From assembly GCA_002353635.1 (NCBI GenBank), contig DEKA01000012.1, positions 1 through 46,595 of the forward strand: DNA of 46,595 bases, read 5' to 3'. Shown one piece after another: positions 24,926-32,744 of this stretch. The notes under the pieces were generated by a model. The model ran no database searches, was not told the origin of the DNA, and saw nothing but the letters and a program-made list of their open reading frames with translations. Within the stretch, counting starts at the first letter, position 1. Each line of letters opens with the position of its first letter. The position numbers and the translations under genes were made by a program. Source of the stretch: Lachnospiraceae bacterium UBA2734 (GTDB lineage Bacteria; Bacillota; Clostridia; Lachnospirales; Lachnospiraceae).

Positions 24926-25144
24926 TGAGGGCGGGCTGTGCATGATGCAGCGCAGATTCCGTCTCAGGGTGCCGCAGAGAACGCGGTACGGGAGAAGAGT
25001 AAAAAAGATCATGCCGACACATGACCTTTCTTATTGCAGTCGATACCGCAGAAGCGCGTCATCGATTGCCTGATCCTATCGTCGAAACCGCTTTTTCGGA
25101 TTTCGCCTTATGGTGCCGCAAAAAGCGCGGTACAGGAGGAAAAC
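24926..25144 (+). repeat. Repeated hairpin element between selD and yedF
   Basis: The 219-base spacer contains a short copy (hairpin GTGCCGC/GCGGTAC, 24969-24989). An imperfect stem follows (about 24999-25030), then a long copy at about 25036-25140 beginning TGCAGTCGAT. The long copy ends in a second hairpin (GTGCCGC 25113-25119 with GCGGTAC 25127-25133). That stem runs straight into AGGAGGA, the yedF ribosome site. The same arrangement recurs at 28955-29145. Confidence 0.7.
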
Positions 25145-25915
25145 ATGATCAGAGTAAATGCAGTAGGAGATGCATGCCCTATTCCGATTGTCAAGGCCAA
25201 GAAGGCTATCGCCTCGCTTTACGGAAGCGGTCAGGTGGAAGTGACGGTCGACAATGCGGCGAGCCGCGACAACCTTGTGCAGATGGGAAAAGTACAGGGA
25301 TACGGCGTGGAGAGCCATGATCTTGATGACGGGCAATACAGTGTCCTGTTCACGCTGGGCGGTGCGGCAGATGGAGAGAGCGCCGGCGGATCAATTCCGG
25401 CGCAGAGAAACGTATCTTCCGGACAGCAAGGCGCGGGCAGGGCTTCATCCGATGAACAGCGCGGACCAGGCAATGCTGATGCAGGAGTGCAGGACAGTGC
25501 AGCGGCTGCCGGTGGACAAAGCATTGTGGTTTCATCAGCAGAAAAGGGCTCCGGAGCAGCCTTTGGCAACGCACCGCAGGGAAAGACAGTCGTCGTCTTT
25601 TCGTCGCGCTTTATGGGCACTGGCGATGACGAGCTGGGAGCAGTTCTCATGAAGAGCTTCGTCTTCTCTCTGACACAGCTGGATCGCCTGCCCGATACAA
25701 TGCTCTTCTACAACGGCGGCGCTTTTCTCACCACAGCGGGGTCTCCGGTTCTGGAGGATCTAAAGGCACTGGCGGCTGAGGGCGTCACGATCCAGACCTG
25801 CGGCACCTGCCTTCGCCACTATCACCTGGAAGATAAGCTGCAGGTTGGCACGATTACGAACATGTACGAGATCGCATCACAGCTGATGACGGCAGGGCGG
25901 ATCGTGCGGCCGTAA
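25145..25915 (+). CDS. yedF: Selenium metabolism protein YedF (TusA domain plus DsrE-like domain)
   Basis: The start ATG 25145 follows AGGAGGA at the end of a repeat element and gives 256 aa. Residues 1-72 form a TusA/SirA-like domain with the CPxP motif at Cys11-Pro-Ile-Pro14, a likely sulfur/selenium carrier site. A low-complexity Ala/Gly/Ser/Gln linker follows (about 75-145). The C-terminal domain is DsrE-like, with TVVVFSSRFMGTGDDELG and QTCGTCLRHY (Cys219, Cys222). Proteins of this two-domain type occur with SelD in organisms that place selenium in molybdenum hydroxylases. It probably carries selenium between the desulfurase, SelD and cofactor. The linker is longer than I would expect for the family. 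Confidence 0.92.
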   Translation: MIRVNAVGDACPIPIVKAKKAIASLYGSGQVEVTVDNAASRDNLVQMGKVQGYGVESHDLDDGQYSVLFTLGGAADGESAGGSIPAQRNVSSGQQGAGRASSDEQRGPGNADAGVQDSAAAAGGQSIVVSSAEKGSGAAFGNAPQGKTVVVFSSRFMGTGDDELGAVLMKSFVFSLTQLDRLPDTMLFYNGGAFLTTAGSPVLEDLKALAAEGVTIQTCGTCLRHYHLEDKLQVGTITNMYEIASQLMTAGRIVRP

Positions 25916-25979
25916 GCTGAACTGGTATTTTCAGCTGTGACCTTAATTGTGCCCTCAGCCGTGGTCTGAACTTACTCTT

Positions 25980-26026
25980 TCATCGGAAATTTGGTTCTGG
26001 CGCATTTCCGATGACAATTTTGTGTT
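25980..26026 (+). terminator. Intrinsic terminator after yedF
   Basis: TCATCGGAAAT (25980-25990) pairs perfectly with ATTTCCGATGA (26004-26014), followed by a T-rich tail. It lies 64 bases past the yedF stop. Confidence 0.75.
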
Positions 26027-26246
26027 TTCAGAGGTGGATATGAGAGGCATGAGCACCAGAAATATGATTTTAGCGGGATTTTGATGACATTTTTGATTCC
26101 TTTTGGAAAATAATGTCATCAGAATTTGAGAATTGATTTACTTCTGATGCCTTTTTTCAGAAATGAGGCTAAAAAAATCATCAAAAATGCAGGAAAGGCT
26201 GGATTCCGATGACTTTGATCCGGTCGATGATGCAAAGAGGAGCAGC
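26027..26246 (+). promoter_or_regulatory. AT-rich leader of the desulfurase gene, with inverted repeat
   Basis: GATGACATT (26083-26091) is inverted at 26112-26120 (AATGTCATC) across 20 T-rich bases. The sequence is much more AT-rich than neighbouring genes and likely holds the promoter for the desulfurase-DUF3343-yqeB unit. No convincing -35/-10 pair was found. An open frame from 26163 runs into the desulfurase but lacks a ribosome site. Confidence 0.4.
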
Positions 26247-27398
26247 ATGATTTATCTCGATAACGCCGCAACAACACTCTGGAAGCCGGCCTGTGTACAG
26301 GAGGCAGTGATAAAGGCAATGAGCAGTGCCGGCAACCCAGGCCGCGGCATCTACCAGGCTGCAGAGGATGCAGAGAAGATACTTCTGCAGGCGAGGGAGC
26401 GGGTGAGCAGGTATTTTCATGCGGAAGGAGCGGAGCGGACCGCATTCACCCAGAATGCGACAGAGGCACTCAACACTGCCCTTTGGGGAACGCTGCGCGA
26501 GGGTGACCACGTGATCACGACGGCGGCGGAGCACAATGCCGTGCTGCGGCCGCTCTATGCACTGCGCAGGGATAGGCATGTGGACATCTCGATTCTTCCA
26601 GTGAATGCGCGGGGAATTCTGCAGATGGAGGAACTGCACTCCCTCTTTCGGCCGAAAACGAGAGCGGTTGTGATGACGCATGCCTCCAATGTGACCGGAA
26701 ACGTCACAGACATAAAGACCGCCTCCTCCATCGCCCATGAGCACGGCGCATTGATGATCACAGACACCGCGCAGACGGCGGGAGAGATTCCTGTGGATAT
26801 GCAGGAGATGGGTATCGATATTCTCTGTTTTACAGGGCATAAAGGCCTTCTGGGCCCGCAGGGGACGGGCGGCATCATTGTCCGAAAAGGTGTACAGATT
26901 GATCCGCTCCTTCGCGGAGGAACCGGTATGCAGTCCTTCGATGAAGATATGCCGGAGTGCCTGCCTGAGAGGCTGGAAGCAGGGACGAGAAATGTTCCCG
27001 GCATAGCGGGGCTTTCAGCTTCCATCGAGTGGCTGCAGGCACAGGATCTGCATGCGAGGCACCACAGAGAGATGGCCCTCGCGAAGAACTTCCTGCTGCG
27101 TATTGCGGACATTCCGGGCATCCGTCTGTACGGCGAATACGACGGGCCGGATGAGAGACGGATTCCCATCATTTCCCTCAACATCGGGGATGTTCCTTCG
27201 GGTGAAATCGCCGAGCTTCTCTGGGAGAGCGGCGGGATCGCGGTGCGCGCAGGCGCCCACTGCGCGCCGCTGATGCACATCGCACAGGGAACGAAGGAAC
27301 AGGGCGTTGTCCGATTCTCCTTTTGCTGTCATAATACGGAAGAGGAAGTCGAGAGCGCGGCTTTGCTGCTGCGCAGCATCGCGCAGTCATTGATCTGA
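26247..27398 (+). CDS. Class V aminotransferase-fold cysteine desulfurase of the selenium island
   Basis: The start ATG 26247 follows AGAGGAG and gives MIYLDNAATT and 383 aa. PLP-dependent features are the AEHNAVLRP segment, the aspartate of ITDTAQTAGEIP, the Schiff-base Lys199 in TGHKGLLGPQGTG, and the catalytic Cys339 in GAHCAPL. This is the family of small desulfurases often found with SelD and YqeB. It should release sulfur or selenium from cysteine or selenocysteine and pass it on, presumably to SelD, YedF or the DUF3343 protein. It starts a second transcription unit of the island. Confidence 0.9.
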   Translation: MIYLDNAATTLWKPACVQEAVIKAMSSAGNPGRGIYQAAEDAEKILLQARERVSRYFHAEGAERTAFTQNATEALNTALWGTLREGDHVITTAAEHNAVLRPLYALRRDRHVDISILPVNARGILQMEELHSLFRPKTRAVVMTHASNVTGNVTDIKTASSIAHEHGALMITDTAQTAGEIPVDMQEMGIDILCFTGHKGLLGPQGTGGIIVRKGVQIDPLLRGGTGMQSFDEDMPECLPERLEAGTRNVPGIAGLSASIEWLQAQDLHARHHREMALAKNFLLRIADIPGIRLYGEYDGPDERRIPIISLNIGDVPSGEIAELLWESGGIAVRAGAHCAPLMHIAQGTKEQGVVRFSFCCHNTEEEVESAALLLRSIAQSLI

Positions 27399-27567
27399 GA
27401 GGTTTCCTCCATATGGGAGGATCAGAACTCTGACAACTGCGCAGCTGAACCAGAGGGTATTCGCTCCATTTAGATGGAGCAGGACATTGAAGACCACGCA
27501 GCATTGCCGGGCCGCTGACAAAAAGGGCTGCCTGGCAGCATCGGAATAAATGCCGGGGAGGCGCATC

Positions 27568-27981
27568 TTGCGCGTCAAAAAGCCGTACATTGTGATCACA
27601 TTTGACAGCCGCACAGAGCTGTACGAGGCACAGAGCCTGTGTGCTCTGAGGGAAATACAGGGCAGAATCATTCCGATTCCACCCTCTGTCTCAGCGGGAT
27701 GCGGCCTTTGCTGGCGCATGGAGCCGTCTGAGTTCGAGGCACATAAAGAGGAGCTTCTGCAGATGGCACAGAAGCCGGAGCAAGTGCACACCGTAATGCT
27801 GTATTCTGTTGAAAATACCTCATCTGATGCATCCAATGACAATTCAGAGGGAGTCAGCCGGGCAGAGCGCAAGACATGTCATTTTGAAAAAGGCGGGCGA
27901 AAGGAAAGAATAACCGGCAATCCTGAATCAGACGGTCTGTTGAAGAATAAGACCGGGCATCTTGAGAAAGGCGGGCAATGA
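27568..27981 (+). CDS. DUF3343 putative selenium/sulfur carrier protein, with tail
   Basis: The likely start is TTG 27568, because GGGGAGG (27555-27561) sits six bases before it; an ATG at 27550 is the alternative. This gives 137 aa. The first 80 residues are the DUF3343 domain (YIVITFDSRTELYEAQSL, PPSVSAGCGLCWRM). Its cysteine pair is the presumed selenium or sulfur holding site. The remaining 55 residues form a charged tail absent from typical DUF3343 proteins. The tail contains a near-repeat (KTCHFEKGG and KTGHLEKGG). The stop overlaps the yqeB start by four bases. Confidence 0.8.
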   Translation: MRVKKPYIVITFDSRTELYEAQSLCALREIQGRIIPIPPSVSAGCGLCWRMEPSEFEAHKEELLQMAQKPEQVHTVMLYSVENTSSDASNDNSEGVSRAERKTCHFEKGGRKERITGNPESDGLLKNKTGHLEKGGQ

Positions 27982-28967
27982 GCATAATGAAGCCTGTAGT
28001 TGTCCGCGGCGGCGGCGACATTGCGACGGGCACGATTTACAGTCTGTGGCGGGCGGGAATTCCCGTCATTGTCTTAGAGAGCACGCATCCGTCCTCCATC
28101 CGCAGATACGTTTCGGTCTCCGAGGCAGTGTACGACGGAAGCGCCCGTGTTGAGGACATGTGCGCTGTTCTTGTAAAGACCCCGGAGGAGGCACTGCAGA
28201 TCGCGCAGGCTCCCATGCAGGAGAGAAAGATTCCTGTCCTTGCGGATCCGGAGGGCAGCGCCATCCGAACTCTCTCGCCGGATATCGTTGTGGACGCGAT
28301 CCTGGCAAAGAAGAACCTGGGCACATCGCAGGACATGGCATCTTTTGTCATTGCCCTGGGTCCCGGCTTCGCCGCAAGGCCCAGAGAAAATCAGCGCACA
28401 GAAGACCTCGAATCTGCGCAGCCGATGGATTCTTCTGCGCAGGCGTGCACGGCAAATGGGGATGTCCGGGATGAGGCGAAAGAGATGGATTGCTCTTCGC
28501 AGCGAACAAAGAGCGGGAACGGCGGAAGCCTTTACGTCGATGCCGTCATTGAGACAATGCGGGGACACAGTCTTGGACGCGTCATCACAGACGGATCGGC
28601 GCTTCCCAATACAGGAGTTCCGGGCGTCATTGCAGGGCACTCTGCAGACCGTGTGATCCACGCGCAGGCGCAGGGAATTCTTCTTACAAGAGCATCGATC
28701 GGAGATCTTGTCCACAAAGGGGATGTCATCGCACAGATTCGTGAAGAAGATGGTACACTGGTTCCGGTTCACGCATCGCTTACAGGCGTACTGCGGGGAA
28801 TTCTTCGGGACGGTTTTCCTGTCACAAAGGGATTTAAGACGGCAGATATTGACCCGAGGGCGGAGCAGGTGCAGAACTGCAGAACCATTTCAGACAAGGC
28901 AAGATGCATCGGCGGAAGTGTTCTGATGCTCGTCTGCAGATATTTGATCACGGCATCGATTGTCTGA
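27978..28967 (+). CDS. yqeB: Selenium-dependent molybdenum cofactor protein YqeB
   Basis: A 329-aa protein whose ATG overlaps the preceding stop (ATGA). The N-terminus VVVRGGGDIATGTIYSLWRAG is a Rossmann-like signature of the YqeB/EF2563 family, followed by YVSVSEAVYDG. YqeB occurs with orphan SelD proteins and molybdenum hydroxylases and is needed for their selenium cofactor; the chemistry is not established. Residues about 130-180 form an insertion rich in Ser, Glu and Gln with a possible internal duplication (PMDSSAQ and EMDCSSQ). The C-terminal half (HSLGRVITDGSALPN, PGVIAGHSADRVIHA) is regular. Confidence 0.9.
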   Translation: MSIMKPVVVRGGGDIATGTIYSLWRAGIPVIVLESTHPSSIRRYVSVSEAVYDGSARVEDMCAVLVKTPEEALQIAQAPMQERKIPVLADPEGSAIRTLSPDIVVDAILAKKNLGTSQDMASFVIALGPGFAARPRENQRTEDLESAQPMDSSAQACTANGDVRDEAKEMDCSSQRTKSGNGGSLYVDAVIETMRGHSLGRVITDGSALPNTGVPGVIAGHSADRVIHAQAQGILLTRASIGDLVHKGDVIAQIREEDGTLVPVHASLTGVLRGILRDGFPVTKGFKTADIDPRAEQVQNCRTISDKARCIGGSVLMLVCRYLITASIV

Positions 28968-29145
28968 TTCCATCGGCAAAAAGCACGGCACAGAGAGGAT
29001 AGATAGAAAAATCATGCTGATGCATGATTTTTCTATCTGCAGTCGATGCCGCGGTGCGGCATCGATTGCCTGATTCCATCGGTAAAACCGCCTCCGCGGA
29101 TTTTGCCTCGGGGTGCCGTAAAAAGCACGGCACAGAGAGGATAGC
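28955..29145 (+). repeat. Repeated hairpin element between yqeB and the glycosyltransferase gene
   Basis: A short copy (28955-29000, GCATCGATTG...CACGGCACAGAGAGGATAG) overlaps the yqeB end. Next is a perfect 17-bp hairpin (29001-29017 with 29022-29038, loop TGAT). A long copy follows at 29039-29145. The long copy contains CGATGCCGC/GCGGCATCG (29044-29064) and GTGCCGT/ACGGCAC (29113-29133), then AGAGAGGA as ribosome site for ATG 29146. It matches the long copy before yedF in order and sequence. Confidence 0.75.
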
Positions 29146-30822
29146 ATGACAGTACAGGGCGTTTTGCATTTTCATCAACAGGCACAGGTAAAGACAGCCG
29201 CTGAGCCTCAAACGGGCGCACGGACGGCGCGCAGCAGGGGAGAGCGGTGGGCACTCCTCCTTCTTTTTGTCTGCCTTGCCGTCGGCGGAGCGCTCCGCAT
29301 CTGGAAATTCGGATATTATCCCGCAGGCTTCAACATGGATGAGAGCGGATCCATTTACGACGCGTGGAGCCTTGCACATTATGGCGTCGACCGATGGAGA
29401 ATACCGTATCCTATATATTTTAACAACTACAGAACCGGGCAGAGCGGACTGATCATCTACTGCATCATGTTCTGGTTTAAACTCTTTGGCTATAATCCGG
29501 TGACCATGCGTCTGCCGGCGCTCATCAATTCATTCGTCCTTGCGCTCTCAGGCGTGGGCCTCTTCGGCACCGTGTGGGAGAACCGGTACGGGATCAGGAA
29601 CATTTATGCACAGGCCGCTTATGCCTTTCTCTGGATGATCGCGCCGTATACCATGCTGGAGGCCAGATTCTCACTGGACTGCAACCTTCTGAACGGCACG
29701 ATCATGCTGACGCTCTTTCTTCTGTGCCTGTCCATGAAGAAAAAGAAAATCCGGCTGTTTGTTCTGAGCGGCGCCGTGGCCGGACTCTCTCTTTATTGCT
29801 ACGCCGTGAACTACATGATGATGCCCATTTTCCTGGTGATCTGCCTTCTGTACCTTCTGCGTGTAAAAGCGATCACGGGGCGACAGATCGCGGCGGTGGC
29901 CATTCCTGTTCTCATTCTGGCATTCCCTCTCATGTGTGAGGAGGGCATCAACATCATTGGCGCGAAGCCGTTCCGTCTTGGCCTCTTTTCCATCACCATC
30001 GTGCCCGATTACCGCATCGGCGAGGTGACGATCGACAACATCCCTGAGAACTTTCTGCTGACGCTGAAGTCAGCACTTATGTACGACAACATCGACTATA
30101 ATTCGACATCAAAGTACTGGAATTTCTACCCCATCACAGTTCCGTTCGTAGTGGTTGGTGCAGCTGTCATGATCCGGCGCTTTGTCTCCGACTGGAAGGA
30201 GAAGGCATGGCAAAGTGATCTGCCCGTCCTGTTCTGGTTCTTTGCATCCCTCATTGTAGGCTCGTGCCTTGGCCACCATGGAGAATCGGGCAAGAACCCG
30301 AATGTCAACAAGATCAACGGCATTTTCCCGGCGATTATGTTTCTGGCTGTTGTCGGATTTCTGTGGTGTGTATCGAAACTCAGAAAGGTGCAGTGGAAGC
30401 GCGTATTCATCATCGCCGTGACGGGCATCTACCTGTGCTGGGGCGTCAGCTTCTTCCATTACTACTTCACTGATTATCAGCCGACGAACCTCTGGGGGTA
30501 TTATTTTCCGGAGGCGCTCTCCTATATACAGTCGAATGAGAAGATCAGTAAGAAACCGCTTCTTATGGAGAACGAATATATTTTCTATCTGAACTCGGCG
30601 CTGCCATCGCCCTACGATTTCGATGTGGAAAATAACGACTTCCCGGGCACTGTTTTCGTAGACCGCAGCCATTTGCTGGAGGCCGTGCAGACAGACTATG
30701 GATACGGTGTCAACTATCTGCTGCTGCACCGCGTGATCACGGACGAGCTGCGGCAGGCATTTCAGGATCTTGGCTATCAGTCGAAGGAATTCGGGGAGTA
30801 TACGCTGTATTATTATGAGTGA
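29146..30822 (+). CDS. Membrane glycosyltransferase, GT39/PMT-like
   Basis: A 558-aa protein with a basic cytoplasmic N-terminus (1-38), then about a dozen membrane helices. The first outside loop holds the paired acidic residues Asp65-Glu66 (FNMDESGS), as in dolichyl- or undecaprenyl-phosphate-sugar transferases of the PMT/ArnT type. A soluble C-terminal part of about 100 residues follows the last helix (residues from about 450). The enzyme would move a sugar from a lipid carrier to a protein or cell-wall glycan outside the membrane. Donor and acceptor are unknown. It starts directly after a repeat element and shows no link to the selenium genes. Confidence 0.75.
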   Translation: MTVQGVLHFHQQAQVKTAAEPQTGARTARSRGERWALLLLFVCLAVGGALRIWKFGYYPAGFNMDESGSIYDAWSLAHYGVDRWRIPYPIYFNNYRTGQSGLIIYCIMFWFKLFGYNPVTMRLPALINSFVLALSGVGLFGTVWENRYGIRNIYAQAAYAFLWMIAPYTMLEARFSLDCNLLNGTIMLTLFLLCLSMKKKKIRLFVLSGAVAGLSLYCYAVNYMMMPIFLVICLLYLLRVKAITGRQIAAVAIPVLILAFPLMCEEGINIIGAKPFRLGLFSITIVPDYRIGEVTIDNIPENFLLTLKSALMYDNIDYNSTSKYWNFYPITVPFVVVGAAVMIRRFVSDWKEKAWQSDLPVLFWFFASLIVGSCLGHHGESGKNPNVNKINGIFPAIMFLAVVGFLWCVSKLRKVQWKRVFIIAVTGIYLCWGVSFFHYYFTDYQPTNLWGYYFPEALSYIQSNEKISKKPLLMENEYIFYLNSALPSPYDFDVENNDFPGTVFVDRSHLLEAVQTDYGYGVNYLLLHRVITDELRQAFQDLGYQSKEFGEYTLYYYE

Positions 30823-30919
30823 GCTGCATTGCGTTTGGCAGGATGATTCAACGGCGGAGACCGGCAGGCACGAAATGCGGTATGTCTGCAGGAAATAAGC
30901 GCCAGGAGGGGAGCAGGCA

Positions 30920-31423
30920 ATGAGATGTCCTTACTGCGGAAGAGAGAACAACAGGGTGATCGATTCAAGACCTGTCGAGGAGAACAATTCGATCAGAAGG
31001 CGGAGGATCTGCGACGCCTGTGGAAGACGCTTTACAACCTACGAGAAGGTGGAGACGATTCCTCTTGTCGTCATCAAGAAGGACAACAACAGAGAGCCGT
31101 ATGACCGTGCCAAAATCGAGGGAGGAATTCTCCGCGCCTGCCACAAAAGACCTGTCTCCATCAACCAGATCAAGCATCTGGTTGACGAAATCGAGACAGA
31201 GATCTTTGACAGGGAAGAGAAGGAAATCTCAAGCCGCGAGATCGGCGAGCTCGTGATGGAGAAGATGCATGATCTGGACCCGGTTGCCTACGTGCGCTTT
31301 GCCTCTGTGTACAGGGAATTTAAAGATGTGGAGACATTCATGGACGAGCTGGAGAAGGTCCTGAAGACGGAGAACGGCAAGAAAGCATTGACTTCCGGGC
31401 AGAATCCGCAGAACAGACACTGA
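30920..31423 (+). CDS. nrdR: Transcriptional repressor NrdR
   Basis: A 167-aa protein. The zinc ribbon uses Cys3, Cys6, Cys31 and Cys34 (CPYC, CDAC), followed by RRFTTYEK, the family hallmark. Residues 46-136 form an ATP-cone domain (VVIKKDNNREPYDRAKI). NrdR senses ATP/dATP and represses ribonucleotide reductase genes by binding NrdR boxes. No ribonucleotide reductase gene is present in the window. The C-terminal tail of about 15 residues is longer than the core family length of around 150. Confidence 0.96.
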   Translation: MRCPYCGRENNRVIDSRPVEENNSIRRRRICDACGRRFTTYEKVETIPLVVIKKDNNREPYDRAKIEGGILRACHKRPVSINQIKHLVDEIETEIFDREEKEISSREIGELVMEKMHDLDPVAYVRFASVYREFKDVETFMDELEKVLKTENGKKALTSGQNPQNRH

Positions 31424-31549
31424 ATGGCAGATTCGCTGCCCGGATCGCAGCGTCTATGACAGGATGACATTATTAAGCTGCTTACGCGCAGTGCGGCGAG
31501 AGACCTGCGTGAAAGCAGTGTGCACAGACTGGATGATTGGTGAGAGTGT

Positions 31550-32578
31550 ATGGGAAAAGGACTGTATCCGGACACATGGGCGGACAATGCCTATGACATT
31601 GACTACAAGGCACTGTACGCGCATGGATTTCGCAGCATCATCTTTGACATCGACAACACGTTGGTGCAGGCGAATAAACCGGCCACAGAAAAGGCAAAGG
31701 AGCTGTTCGCACGACTTCGCAGCATAGGCTTTAAAACCTGCATCCTCTCGAACAACACGGGAGCACGGGCCGGCACCTTCGCCAGGGCGGTGGGAAGTGA
31801 CGTTGTGACGGGGGCGCTCAAGCCCTTTCCCGGAAAATACAGAGAGGCCATGCAGGTTCTCGGGACAGACAGGAGCAGCACACTCTTTATCGGCGATCAG
31901 ATCTACACGGACATCTGGGGTGCCAACAACGCCGGGATTTACTCCATCCTCACAATGCCGCTGAATCCTTCTGAGGAGTGGTGGATCAAGATCAAGCGGC
32001 TGCTCGAGCGCCCTGTGCGCAGAAAAGTGATACAGAGCCCTCAGCGCTGGACAAAGGGAAAAAATAATATCGCCCTGATCGGCTTTATGGGCTCCGGCAA
32101 GACGACAGTATCGCACGCACTGCACGCACTCTGCGGACTGCAGGAGCTGGATACAGACCAGATGATCGTGCAGAGGGAGAAAATGACGATCGCAGAGATC
32201 TTTGCGCAGATGGGCGAGCCTTATTTTCGCGCGGCAGAGCAGGCAGTCATTGAGAGCCTTGAAAATACGCACGGCGCCGTGATCTCCTGCGGAGGCGGCG
32301 CCGCCTGCCGCAAGGAGAACGTGGAGAGCCTTAAGAGAAGCAGCACGATAGTGCTCCTGACGGCAACTCCGGAGACCACACTGGAGCGTGTCGGCAGCTC
32401 GACGGAGCGTCCCATCCTCAACGGCCACATGAACACAGACTATATCCGCGAACTGCAGGAGAAGAGACGCGCCTTCTATGAGGCCGCCGCCGACATCACT
32501 GTCGCTACAGACGGCAAGACACCTGAAGAAATCGCTAAGGAGATTGTCTCGTATATAAAAGAATTCCGAAGAAGATGA
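31550..32578 (+). CDS. aroK: Fusion: YqeG-like HAD phosphatase plus shikimate kinase
   Basis: A 342-aa two-domain protein. Residues 1-160 are a YqeG-type HAD phosphatase (FDIDNTLV, CILSNNT, LKPFPGKY, FIGDQIYTDIWGANNAG). Residues 173-342 are a shikimate kinase: Walker A GFMGSGKTT with Lys184, ELDTDQMI, EPYFRAAEQAVIE, CGGGAA, the lid arginine in ERPIL and the RRAFYEAA segment. The kinase makes shikimate 3-phosphate. aroE and aroQ follow directly. In other Firmicutes yqeG lies close to an aroE-type gene as a separate gene, so the fusion fits the neighbourhood. No frameshift or stop divides the domains. Confidence 0.92.
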   Translation: MGKGLYPDTWADNAYDIDYKALYAHGFRSIIFDIDNTLVQANKPATEKAKELFARLRSIGFKTCILSNNTGARAGTFARAVGSDVVTGALKPFPGKYREAMQVLGTDRSSTLFIGDQIYTDIWGANNAGIYSILTMPLNPSEEWWIKIKRLLERPVRRKVIQSPQRWTKGKNNIALIGFMGSGKTTVSHALHALCGLQELDTDQMIVQREKMTIAEIFAQMGEPYFRAAEQAVIESLENTHGAVISCGGGAACRKENVESLKRSSTIVLLTATPETTLERVGSSTERPILNGHMNTDYIRELQEKRRAFYEAAADITVATDGKTPEEIAKEIVSYIKEFRRR

Positions 32579-32600
32579 TCCGGCCGGGAAAACGTCCGCT

Positions 32601-32703
32601 GAGGGACTCAGGAAGTGTCTTCCGAACGATTTTGTGCATGTGAAAACGGGCGAGAGCCCGAACGCATACAGATATGAGGAGGAAGACGCTTCCTGAATCC
32701 CTC
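32601..32703. repeat. 23-bp inverted repeat with inner hairpin, upstream of aroE
   Basis: GAGGGACTCAGGAAGTGTCT... (32601-32623) pairs along its full length with 32681-32703, with two G-T pairs and no gaps. Inside is a second stem CGGGC-GAGA-GCCCG (about 32647-32660). The unit fills most of the 166-base gap between the aroK fusion and aroE. It could be an RNA structure in the transcript or a small mobile repeat. Its outer arm shares the word AGGGACTC with the element at 3091-3218. Confidence 0.65.
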
Positions 32704-32744
32704 TAAGCTATTTTCTGTACATAATTGAGAGGAAACGAAAACTT

